Positions 1 to 6,464 of a stretch of 12,956 nt of DNA are shown piece by piece. The first letter of the stretch is position 1; every line of letters starts with the position of its first letter. A program made the translations under genes and the position numbers. The notes under the pieces were generated by a model. The model did no database searches and had not been told where the DNA came from. It saw only the letters and a program-made list of their open reading frames with translations. The DNA lies in the NCBI GenBank assembly GCA_014859075.1, contig JACUUW010000036.1:1-12956 (forward strand), read 5' to 3'. This DNA comes from Desulforudis sp. GTDB lineage: Bacteria; Bacillota; Desulfotomaculia; Desulfotomaculales; Desulforudaceae.

Positions 1-51
1 AGGCACCTAGGTTAAACACCTTTTTTCCGGTGGCAACCTGTCCATGATATG

Positions 52-1305
52 TTATGTTGGCTCCTCTGCTTCTGAATTCTGAATTCTGGTTTCTGAATTC
101 TGGTTTCCAAGGTATCTTTCTTCCACCACACACAGGAATCCTCCCGTATTGAGTCGAACGGACACTTTTTCCCCAAGGGAAACATCGGCCGCGTTACGCA
201 GGATCTGTCCATCGGCCCGCCGGCAGACACTGAAACCCCGCGCAAGGATCTCCAGGGGGCTCAGGGCTTGAAGTCGTCCGGCCAGGGCGGCGAGGCGGGT
301 TTCGTCGGCCGCGACTCGGCGCATCAGCGCATTCTTCAGGGCCGTCTCCAACCGGTCGGCGTTCTCCCACCGGCGGCCGCAAATCCAGCCCACCGGCTGG
401 GCAAGCGCCGGGTGCCTGACAAGCGCCTCGAACCTCACCCGGCGCAGGTCCAGATGGCGTGCGACGGCACGACCCAGGTTTGCCTTCAAGGCCTCCACCT
501 GTTTCCGTACCGCCCGCTGATCAGGGACGACAATCTCGGCGGCCGCTGACGGCGTGGCGGCCCGCACGTCCGCCACCAAGTCCGATACAGTGACGTCCTT
601 TTCGTGCCCGACCGCCGACACGACGGGTACCCGCGATTCAAACACGGCCCGGGCCACCAACTCGGTATTAAAAGCCCATAGTTCTTCGGGCGCTCCCCCT
701 CCCCGACCGACGATGATCACGTCCACCCCGTCCGCTTCGTTCAACCGCCGGATGGCCTCGGCGATCTCGTAGGGCGCGGTTTCCCCCTGCACGGACACCG
801 GCGCTAGAACCACGCGGGCCATCGGCCAGCGTTTCCGCAACACGGTCTGGATGTCCCGGACGGCCGCTCCTACCCGCGAGGTCACCACACCGATCACGGC
901 AGGCGTAGTCGGCAGGACCCGCTTGCGCGCCGTGTCGAACAGGCCCTCCTGCTGCAATCGTTTCTTCAGCCGTTCCAGAGCTTCATGCAGCATCCCCAAA
1001 CCTTCGGATTCCACGGCCTGGGCGTAAAGCTGGTACGTTCCGGACCGTTCGTAGACGCCCAGGTGGCCGCGCACCACCACTATGGTGCCGTTGTCGAGCC
1101 GCACGCGCAGGCGGGCCGCCTGGGAACGGAACATAACCACCTTGAGCCGGGCGGTTTCGTCCTTGATTTCGAAATAGAGATGGCCCGAGGGGTGGTAAAC
1201 GCAGGACGATACTTCACCCCTTACCCAGACCCTGCTCAAAAAAGGATCGGTTTCCAGGCGTTCCTTGATGTACCTGGTAATCTCCCCTACGTTGACGATC
1301 CGCAT
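52..1305 (-). CDS. xseA: Exodeoxyribonuclease VII large subunit
   Basis: Large subunit of exonuclease VII, which with XseB degrades single-stranded DNA to oligonucleotides in the cytoplasm. The N-terminus (about residues 1-100) is the OB-fold nucleic-acid-binding domain, with motifs VWVRGEVSS and GHLYFEIKDE. The catalytic core follows, with GVVTSRVGAAVRDI, GRGGGAPEELWAFN and SAVGHEKDVTVSDLVAD, and then a helical region. The product is about 417 residues, within the family range. I chose the ATG at 1303-1305 because it places IVNVGEITRYIKE as in homologues, with a GGGGG ribosome site about 10 bases upstream. The ATG at 1314 is nearly as good, and a GTG at 1347 would read through a hairpin. The last 15 or so residues come from a short tandem repeat (69-106) and are probably not part of the ancestral protein. 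It directly follows nusB; folD, which lies between them in B. subtilis, is absent. xseB is not in the window. Confidence 0.95.
   Translation of the reverse strand: MRIVNVGEITRYIKERLETDPFLSRVWVRGEVSSCVYHPSGHLYFEIKDETARLKVVMFRSQAARLRVRLDNGTIVVVRGHLGVYERSGTYQLYAQAVESEGLGMLHEALERLKKRLQQEGLFDTARKRVLPTTPAVIGVVTSRVGAAVRDIQTVLRKRWPMARVVLAPVSVQGETAPYEIAEAIRRLNEADGVDVIIVGRGGGAPEELWAFNTELVARAVFESRVPVVSAVGHEKDVTVSDLVADVRAATPSAAAEIVVPDQRAVRKQVEALKANLGRAVARHLDLRRVRFEALVRHPALAQPVGWICGRRWENADRLETALKNALMRRVAADETRLAALAGRLQALSPLEILARGFSVCRRADGQILRNAADVSLGEKVSVRLNTGGFLCVVEERYLGNQNSETRIQNSEAEEPT
69..106. repeat. Tandem GAATTC-containing repeat inside the 3' end of xseA
   Basis: A perfect 14-base unit, ctgaattctggttt, occurs twice in tandem at 79-92 and 93-106, preceded by a partial copy (69-78). 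Because 14 is not a multiple of three, the two copies are read in different frames and encode related peptides around NQNSE and RIQNSE. The 13-base core cttctgaattctg (69-81) recurs exactly at 7167-7179. It resembles a dispersed intergenic repeat that has been captured by the xseA reading frame. Confidence 0.8.
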
Positions 1306-1320
1306 CCTCGCCATGCCCCC

Positions 1321-1345
1321 AAAAAAACGGCTGCCCGCAGGCAGC
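1321..1345 (-). terminator. Terminator-like hairpin between nusB and xseA
   Basis: On the minus strand, GCTGCC (1345-1340), loop TGCG, and GGCAGC (1335-1330) form a perfect 6-bp stem capped by a C(UGCG)G tetraloop of the stable UNCG class. CG and seven T (1327-1321) follow. It starts 3 bases after the nusB stop codon and ends just before the GGGGG ribosome site of xseA. It looks like a partial intrinsic terminator or attenuator; the short stem suggests incomplete termination. Confidence 0.55.
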
Positions 1346-1348
1346 ACA

Positions 1349-1780
1349 CTAATTCTCTATACTTGGCCGATACTCCTCCAATTGTTCGATCACCTTGCCC
1401 AAGATCCCGTTGACAAACCGTCCCGAATCCTCGGTTCCGTACGCCTTGGCCAACTCAATGGCTTCGTTCACCGCGACGTTGGCCGGAATATCCGTGCGGA
1501 AAAGCAACTCAAACAGCGCGATGCGGATAATATTCCGGTCCACGTTCGCGATTCGCTCCAATCGCCATTCACGGCTGACCCGGACAATCACCTGGTCGAT
1601 CCGCTCCTGGTGCGTGCACACCCCGAACACCAGTTCCCGGGCAAAAGCCAGGGCCTTAGGGTCCAGACCAAACAGCCCCACCGTCCGGGTGAAGGCTTCG
1701 TCCCCGGAGATTCCGGCCAGTTCAGCTTGAAAAAGAACCTGTAGAGCGGTCTCTCTCTGACGTCTCCTGTTCAAGGGCAT
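1349..1780 (-). CDS. nusB: Transcription antitermination factor NusB
   Basis: NusB pairs with NusE (ribosomal protein S10) on boxA RNA to make RNA polymerase resistant to termination, chiefly in rRNA operons. The 143 residues form one all-helical NusB domain. Recognisable segments are RRRQRETALQVLFQAELAG near the start, FARELVFGVCTHQERID in the middle, and the C-terminal IIRIALFELLFRTDIPANVAVNEAIELAKAYG split by helix ends, closing with GRFVNGILGKV. The ATG at 1780 lies 3 bases after the upstream stop codon and has AGGGG directly against it. A TTG two codons later, 6 bases from the same AGGGG, would give MNRRRQRE and is an equally plausible start. The gene sits in a tight run with the DUF2273 and amaP genes upstream and xseA downstream. 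Confidence 0.95.
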   Translation of the reverse strand: MPLNRRRQRETALQVLFQAELAGISGDEAFTRTVGLFGLDPKALAFARELVFGVCTHQERIDQVIVRVSREWRLERIANVDRNIIRIALFELLFRTDIPANVAVNEAIELAKAYGTEDSGRFVNGILGKVIEQLEEYRPSIEN

Positions 1781-1783
1781 CCC

Positions 1784-1999
1784 CTATTTCCCACGCCGGA
1801 AACGGTCCCAGAACGCCTGCCAGTCGGTGCGCTCGTCTACCTGCCTGCCGATGTAGTAGCCAATGACCACGGTGAGCGCCACGAACACCGCCCGCCAGAA
1901 TCCGTAACTAATAGCGAACCACCCGAACAAAAGCCCGAGGAAGACCCCGAAGACTTTACCCCAGTGACCTTCCAGGATTTCCAGGACCTTAGGTATCAA
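1784..1999 (-). CDS. DUF2273 family small membrane protein
   Basis: This 71-residue protein has two hydrophobic segments (about residues 14-32 and 34-52) separated by a short FGWFAISYGFW turn, and a charged tail rich in Arg and Asp. It matches the DUF2273 family, small integral membrane proteins found beside Asp23 and AmaP in Gram-positive bacteria; their biochemical role is not established. The start is a TTG, supported by GAGGTGG nine bases upstream, and no ATG or GTG in frame fits better. It lies 14 bases after amaP and 3 bases before nusB, so it is almost certainly cotranscribed and probably belongs to the same membrane-anchored Asp23 complex. That functional link is inferred from neighbourhood. 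Confidence 0.85.
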   Translation of the reverse strand: MIPKVLEILEGHWGKVFGVFLGLLFGWFAISYGFWRAVFVALTVVIGYYIGRQVDERTDWQAFWDRFRRGK

Positions 2000-2013
2000 T
2001 GAGCACCACCTCG

Positions 2014-2544
2014 CTACTCAACCCGACCCTTGGCGATGGCGAAATTCTCAACTTCAATCTTGATCTTATTCACCGTGAGGCCCGTGACCTCCCGGACCTG
2101 GTCCTGCACCAGTTGCTGCATGTGCCGTGAGAGTTCCGGCACGTTCAGGTCGGGACTGGCGATCACCTTCAGCCGAATCCCGATCCCGCCGTTCTCAGCC
2201 CCGACCTTGGGGCGCACTTCCCGAATCCCGGGAACCGACCCGACCGCCTTGGCAATCAAGTTCTCCAGAGCAACCAGGGATACCCGGACCTGGCCGAGGG
2301 CGCTTTCGTCCACGATAGCCTGACTCTCCTTCTTTTGGTGCAGGCTTGCCCAGATAAGCCGCAAGCCCACCAAAAAGAAAGCGCCCAGAACAACCACTGC
2401 CACTTGTCTGTGTTCCGGGCGGAAAATCAAGTTTTCCACCTGCACTGCGGCCAAAACCCCAGTCAGTATCATGACCCCGATCAGAGCGATCACCGATACG
2501 GCCAGGGCGTATACAGCCGTTAGGCCGCGGTCAAACGGCCCCAT
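2014..2544 (-). CDS. amaP: Alkaline shock response membrane anchor protein AmaP
   Basis: AmaP anchors Asp23-family proteins to the cell membrane; in Staphylococcus aureus this complex is linked to cell-envelope stress. The 176 residues contain two N-terminal transmembrane helices (about 10-35 and 47-68), then a basic stretch (LHQKKESQ), then a cytoplasmic Asp23-like domain (about 80-170), as in known AmaP proteins. The start ATG has AGGGGGTTGGAG just upstream. It lies 22 bases after the Asp23 gene and before the DUF2273 gene, the expected order for this module. Confidence 0.85.
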   Translation of the reverse strand: MGPFDRGLTAVYALAVSVIALIGVMILTGVLAAVQVENLIFRPEHRQVAVVVLGAFFLVGLRLIWASLHQKKESQAIVDESALGQVRVSLVALENLIAKAVGSVPGIREVRPKVGAENGGIGIRLKVIASPDLNVPELSRHMQQLVQDQVREVTGLTVNKIKIEVENFAIAKGRVE

Positions 2545-2566
2545 ATCTCCAACCCCCTTGGGTGAC

Positions 2567-2965
2567 TTACCGCACCCGCGCTTCTTCTTCTACTGGTTCT
2601 TCTTCCTTGGCAAAAGCCACGCCCTGAACATGTACGTTAACCTCGACCACTTTCAGGCCCGTCATCGTCTCAATGGCGCGCTGCACGCTGGTCTGCGCCT
2701 GGGTGGCTACATCCGGAATCCGGATGCCATAGTCCACAATCACGTACAGATCTACGGCTGTTTCTTTTTCACCGACTTCTACTTTGACACCCTTGGAAAG
2801 GTTTTTACGACCGAGTCGCTCGGCGATCCCACCGGCCAGTCCCCCGCTCATTGCTGAAATGCCTGGGACCTCAGTGGCAGCCAAACCGGCCACGATGGCC
2901 ACCACCTCGTTGGCAATCCGCACGGCTCCGATCTCACCCTGCATTTCCGAGACCTGTTCCACCAT
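2567..2965 (-). CDS. Asp23/Gls24 family envelope stress response protein
   Basis: A cytoplasmic protein of the Asp23/Gls24 (DUF322) family, most of which polymerise or bind at the membrane through AmaP. By position (accC - this gene - nusB) it corresponds to B. subtilis YqhY, whose loss is reported to disturb acetyl-CoA carboxylase and fatty acid synthesis. The core runs from EIGAVRIANEVV through ATEVPGISAMSGG to VVEVNVHVQGVAF, followed by an acidic tail. I start at the ATG at 2965 (132 residues), which has GGAGG 8 bases upstream. A TTG at 2986 would lie upstream of that ribosome site and is unlikely. A candidate promoter lies at 2998-3027, so this gene may head a unit running through amaP, DUF2273, nusB and xseA. 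Confidence 0.9.
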   Translation of the reverse strand: MVEQVSEMQGEIGAVRIANEVVAIVAGLAATEVPGISAMSGGLAGGIAERLGRKNLSKGVKVEVGEKETAVDLYVIVDYGIRIPDVATQAQTSVQRAIETMTGLKVVEVNVHVQGVAFAKEEEPVEEEARVR

Positions 2966-2997
2966 TTCCAGCACCTCCTGATTCAATTTCAGTTTCT

Positions 2998-3027
2998 AGT
3001 ATATACCAACACCTGCGTCAAGTTCAA
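2998..3027 (-). promoter_or_regulatory. Candidate vegetative promoter for the asp23-amaP-nusB-xseA unit
   Basis: In the 75-base gap between accC and the Asp23 gene, the minus strand reads TTGAAC (3027-3022), 18 bases, then TATACT (3003-2998). This resembles a sigma-A promoter. Transcription would begin near 2990 and leave a short leader carrying GGAGG. No terminator is visible after accC, so readthrough from upstream is also likely. Confidence 0.5.
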
Positions 3028-3040
3028 CCGGGGTCGATTA

Positions 3041-4390
3041 TTACATGGCGTCGGTGAAAATGCGCCTCTGTACGAAATTGGTGTATACCTCGCCCCTCCT
3101 AAAGAACGCGTTGGACAATACGCGCTGGTGAAAGGGTATGGTGGTCGGCACCCCCTCAATGACATATTCACCCAGGGCCCGCTGCGCCCGGTCGATGGCT
3201 TCGTCCCGGTTCCGGCCCCAGACCACCAGTTTGGCCAGCAGCGAATCGTAAAACGGTGTAATCTCGTATCCCTGGTAGACAGCGCTGTCCACCCGCACCC
3301 CCGGTCCCCCCGGCGGGAGGTAGGAGACGATGGTCCCTGAACGCGGTCCGAAGTTGGCCCAGGGGTCTTCGGCGTTGATCCGGCATTCAATCGCCCAGCC
3401 ATTGATAACCACCTCGTCCTGCCCAAAGGACAGGGGCGCCCCGGCCGCCACCCGGATCTGCTCCTTGACCAAGTCCAGGCCGGTGACCATCTCGGTGACC
3501 GGATGTTCGACCTGAATCCGGGTGTTCATCTCGATGAAGTAGTAGTTGTTGTCCCTGTCCAACAGAAACTCCACGGTCCCGGCACCATAATAGCCGACCG
3601 CCTGGGCAACCCGTACGGCCGCCTCGCCCATTTCCCGGCGCACTTCGGGAGTCAGTGCGGTGGACGGTGCTTCCTCAAGCAGTTTCTGGTTGCGCCGTTG
3701 GATGGAACAGTCCCTCTCGCCCAGGTACACGATCTTCCCGTATTTATCCCCGAAAACCTGGATTTCAATGTGCCGCGGTTCCTCTACATATTTTTCCAGG
3801 TACACATCGCCGCTGCCAAAGGCGCTCTGGGCCTCATTCTGGGCGGCCAACACCGCACGAGCCAGCTCGGACTTGTTGTGTGCCACCCGCATCCCGCGCC
3901 CACCCCCACCGGCCGAAGCCTTGATCAGGACCGGATAACCGATTTCCTCGGCCACGGCCAACGCGTGCGCATCGTCGGCCACCGCCCCACCCGAGCCTGG
4001 AACGATCGGCACCCTCACTTTTTTCACGGTCTCCAGCGCCTCGGCCTTGGCGCCCATTTTAGCGATAGCCTCGACCGCGGGACCGATAAAGACGATCCCG
4101 CAGCTCTCGCAAACCTCGGCAAAATGGGCGTTCTCCGCCAGGAACCCGTATCCGGGATGAATCGCATCGGCCCCCGAGAGTTCGGCGGCACTGATGATCC
4201 CGGTGATGTTCAGATAACTGCGGGTCGCATCCGGAGGCCCGACACAAAACGCCTGGTCCGCCAACCGGACCGGCAGGCTGTCGCGATCCGCCTCCGAGTA
4301 AACGGCCACCGTGGCCAGCCCAAGTTCCCGGCAGGCGCGGATGATTCTGCCCGCGATTTCCCCGCGGTTGGCAATCAGTACTTTTTCCAT
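3041..4390 (-). CDS. accC: Biotin carboxylase (acetyl-CoA or pyruvate carboxylase subunit A)
   Basis: ATP-grasp biotin carboxylase that uses ATP and bicarbonate to carboxylate biotin on a carrier protein. At 449 residues it has the usual length for AccC. Visible motifs are the N-terminal KVLIANRGEIAGRIIRACRE, the glycine-rich ATP loop KASAGGGGRGM (157-167), GERDCSIQRRNQKLLEEAPS (224-243) and the metal and catalytic segment FIEMNTRIQVEHPVTE (285-300). The ATG at 4390 follows AAGGAG at good spacing, and the gene starts 14 bases after the carboxyltransferase-AccB fusion. The pairing suggests it charges the AccB domain of that fusion to make a two-subunit pyruvate carboxylase. It could also serve acetyl-CoA carboxylase if it is the only accC in the genome, which cannot be judged here. 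Confidence 0.96.
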   Translation of the reverse strand: MEKVLIANRGEIAGRIIRACRELGLATVAVYSEADRDSLPVRLADQAFCVGPPDATRSYLNITGIISAAELSGADAIHPGYGFLAENAHFAEVCESCGIVFIGPAVEAIAKMGAKAEALETVKKVRVPIVPGSGGAVADDAHALAVAEEIGYPVLIKASAGGGGRGMRVAHNKSELARAVLAAQNEAQSAFGSGDVYLEKYVEEPRHIEIQVFGDKYGKIVYLGERDCSIQRRNQKLLEEAPSTALTPEVRREMGEAAVRVAQAVGYYGAGTVEFLLDRDNNYYFIEMNTRIQVEHPVTEMVTGLDLVKEQIRVAAGAPLSFGQDEVVINGWAIECRINAEDPWANFGPRSGTIVSYLPPGGPGVRVDSAVYQGYEITPFYDSLLAKLVVWGRNRDEAIDRAQRALGEYVIEGVPTTIPFHQRVLSNAFFRRGEVYTNFVQRRIFTDAM

Positions 4391-4404
4391 TTGGCTCTCC
4401 TTAT

Positions 4405-6264
4405 CTACTTGGTGGTGATCAAAAACAGGGGTTGACCATATTCAACCGGATGACCGTTCTCGACCAGGATGTCGGCCACTACTCCGGATAATTCAGCCTC
4501 GATTTCGTTCATGAGCTTCATGGCTTCGATGATGCAGAGCACCTGACCCTCCTTGACTTCGTCGCCCACTTCCACGTACGGCGGGGCGTCGGGAGCCGGG
4601 GAACGGTAAAAGGTACCAACCATCGGGGCGACCACGGTGGTGGCATTCGCATTCAGATGCTCCGTCTGTGCCGCTTCGGACTTTTCGTGATCGGCCTCCG
4701 GCGCGGGTCGCTCACCACCCGGCGACAGTTCGTCACCCACCCGGCCTTTTTTAATGGTGATCTTGATGCCTTGACTCTCCAGGGAAAACTCCTTGATGTC
4801 GGTCCGGTCCAACAACTTGACAAGTTCCCGGATTTCCTCCAGATTCATCCCTTTTGCCTCCTTGCCCTTCGTTGCGCCCCCCGACTTGCCCTGGGCAACC
4901 GGGCTTTTCTTCGCCTCCGGCGGGCGCAATTCCCCTCTGCGACGCTCCTCAAAAAACTTCCGCGCCACCTGCGGAAAAAGTGCGTAAGACAACACGTCTT
5001 CCTCACTGGTGGCAAGATCACCGCATTCTTCCTTCATTCTCTCCAACCTGGGTTCCAGTAAATCAGCCGGCCGTACGGTAATCGGCTCGCTATCCCCCAG
5101 GATATCGCGTACGATTTCGGGATTCAACGGGCCTGGCGGCCGACCGTACAAGCCCTGAACGTAATTCTTGACCTCACCGGGCACCAGCTTGTACCGCTGA
5201 CCGGTGAGTACATTCAGCACGGCCTGGGTGCCGACGATCTGGCTCGTGGGGGTGACGAGCGGCGGGTAGCCGAGCTCGGCCCGCACCCGCGGTATTTCGG
5301 CCAGCACTTCCTCCAGACGGTGCAGCGACTTCTGTTCTTCGAGTTGGGAAACCAGATTCGAGATCATGCCGCCGGGTACCTGGTGATCGAACACACGCAT
5401 GTCGTGTATGCGCGTCACACCCCGCTCGTATCCCTCGCGGCGGCGAACTTCCTCAAAGTACTCGGCGATTTCAAACAGCATCCGGATGCGCAGCTTGGTG
5501 TCGTAAGGGGTGCCACGCAGCGCCCGGACAACCGTTTCGGCGGGGGGCTGGGACGCCCCAAAGGCCAACGGCACGGACGCGGTGTCGATGACGTCCACCC
5601 CGGCTTCGGCTGCCTTCAGGTAGGCGCCGACCGCCATGCCGCCGATGTAGTGGCAGTGGAGCTGTATCGGCAACTGTAGCTCGCGCTTAAACAGGGACAC
5701 CAACTCGTAGGAGGTGGACGGCGACAGAAGCCCGGCCATATCCTTGATGCAAATTGAATCGGCCCCCATCTCGGCCAGTCTCAGGGCGGTTTCAACGTAG
5801 TGCTCGGTGGTATGCACCGGGCTCAGGGTGTAGACCACAGCGGCCTGGACATGGGCCCCCGCCTCCCGGGCGGCGCGAATGGGCACCTCCATGTTGCGGA
5901 TGTCGTTCAGGGCATCGAAGATGCGGATGATGTCGATCCCGTTCTCCACCGCTTTACGGACAAAGGCCTCGACCACGTCGTCCGGGTAATGAGCGTAACC
6001 GACCAGGGACTGCCCGCGCAGAAGCATCTGCAACGGGGTATTCTTGGCGTGTCTTTTGAGCAGGCGCAACCGTTCCCAGGGATCTTCCCGAAGGTACCGC
6101 AGGCACACGTCAAAGGTGGCGCCGCCCCAGACCTCCAGGGAGTGATAGCCGATCGTATCCACCTTCTCGATAATCGGCAGCATGTCCTCGGTCTTCATTC
6201 GGGTGGCCCAAAGGCTCTGGTGTCCGTCCCGCAAGGTAGTGTCCGTAATCCGCACCCGTGACAC
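4405..6264 (-). CDS. pycB: Carboxyltransferase (pyruvate carboxylase/oxaloacetate decarboxylase type) fused to AccB biotin carrier
   Basis: A 619-residue protein. Residues 1-290 are the HMGL-like TIM-barrel carboxyltransferase domain: DTTLRDGHQ (8-16), IRIFDALND (113-121), CIKDMAGL with the metal-binding Lys174, and HCHYIGGMA with metal-binding His203/His205. Residues 290-445 are the conserved PYC_OADA domain. A Lys/Gly linker (450-472) leads to a full-length AccB (473-619), including the AccB N-terminal segment MNLEEIRELVKLLD and a biotinyl domain with EAMKLMNEIEAE, Lys583 being the biotin site. It should transfer carboxyl groups between biotin and pyruvate/oxaloacetate, with AccC as partner. 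No sodium-pump subunits are present, so carboxylation is more likely than decarboxylation. The GTG at 6264 has AGGGGG 9 bases upstream; a longer frame to 6435 crosses the promoter and leader. Oddities: HYTSG and GTSQP motifs read HYIGG and GASQP, and there is an internal AccB start. Confidence 0.92.
   Translation of the reverse strand: MSRVRITDTTLRDGHQSLWATRMKTEDMLPIIEKVDTIGYHSLEVWGGATFDVCLRYLREDPWERLRLLKRHAKNTPLQMLLRGQSLVGYAHYPDDVVEAFVRKAVENGIDIIRIFDALNDIRNMEVPIRAAREAGAHVQAAVVYTLSPVHTTEHYVETALRLAEMGADSICIKDMAGLLSPSTSYELVSLFKRELQLPIQLHCHYIGGMAVGAYLKAAEAGVDVIDTASVPLAFGASQPPAETVVRALRGTPYDTKLRIRMLFEIAEYFEEVRRREGYERGVTRIHDMRVFDHQVPGGMISNLVSQLEEQKSLHRLEEVLAEIPRVRAELGYPPLVTPTSQIVGTQAVLNVLTGQRYKLVPGEVKNYVQGLYGRPPGPLNPEIVRDILGDSEPITVRPADLLEPRLERMKEECGDLATSEEDVLSYALFPQVARKFFEERRRGELRPPEAKKSPVAQGKSGGATKGKEAKGMNLEEIRELVKLLDRTDIKEFSLESQGIKITIKKGRVGDELSPGGERPAPEADHEKSEAAQTEHLNANATTVVAPMVGTFYRSPAPDAPPYVEVGDEVKEGQVLCIIEAMKLMNEIEAELSGVVADILVENGHPVEYGQPLFLITTK
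4846..4861 (-). promoter_or_regulatory. Internal ribosome site and ATG for a free AccB
   Basis: Inside the fusion gene, GGAGG (4861-4857) lies 8 bases before an in-frame ATG (4848-4846), codon 473. This is exactly where an independent accB gene would begin. Initiation here would give a 147-residue AccB of normal length. It may be a relic of a formerly separate accB or a working internal start. Confidence 0.5.
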
Positions 6265-6286
6265 GCCCAAATTCCCCCTAACGGAA

Positions 6287-6319
6287 GTTGGGTTGTTATC
6301 ACTTCGAAAACAACCCAAC
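6287..6319. repeat. 11-bp perfect inverted repeat in the leader of the carboxyltransferase gene
   Basis: gttgggttgtt (6287-6297) and aacaacccaac (6309-6319) are perfect inverted copies separated by 11 bases. The element ends about 7 bases upstream of the AGGGGG ribosome site of the carboxyltransferase-AccB gene and lies about 40-70 bases downstream of the predicted transcription start. It may be a repressor operator or an RNA hairpin in the leader. There is no T tract, so it is not a standard terminator. It does not match the BirA half-site arrangement. Confidence 0.7.
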
Positions 6320-6364
6320 AACACAATTCTGTACAGCCTATAGTAAAGGGACTGACGTGACTTG

Positions 6365-6394
6365 ATTATACCGGACGATGGCGTGCTTTGGGAA
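6365..6394 (-). promoter_or_regulatory. Candidate sigma-A promoter for the carboxyltransferase-accC operon
   Basis: On the minus strand, TTCCCA (6394-6389), an 18-base spacer and a perfect TATAAT (6370-6365). The -35 matches consensus at four of six positions. Transcription would start near 6358, giving a leader of about 95 bases that includes the inverted repeat at 6287-6319. The gap from spoIIIAH to this gene (6265-6464) holds this promoter, the inverted repeat and no coding sequence I can support. Confidence 0.5.
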
Positions 6395-6464
6395 TAGATC
6401 GACAAAAAGTATACAAAAAACATCTGAAACCTCATAAAGGGCCTTGTACGGGCAAGAACCAGAA

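Noticed and set aside
1..51. Start of xseB downstream of xseA
   Set aside because: xseB is expected here, but the 51 bases show no ribosome site with a start codon and family-like residues, so it cannot be called.
69..106. Tandem repeats as a CRISPR array
   Set aside because: The units are adjacent, with no spacers of constant length, and no cas genes are present.
3503..4435. Long plus-strand reading frame of 310 codons opposite accC
   Set aside because: It mirrors the accC coding strand in GC-rich sequence, shows no recognisable domain or ribosome site, and accC is unambiguous. The other plus-strand frames are rejected for the same reason.
6265..6435. N-terminal extension of the carboxyltransferase reading frame to 6435
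   Set aside because: The extra 57 residues cross the TATAAT promoter and the inverted repeat, have no homologue-like sequence and no ribosome site, while the GTG at 6264 has AGGGGG and fits the family start.
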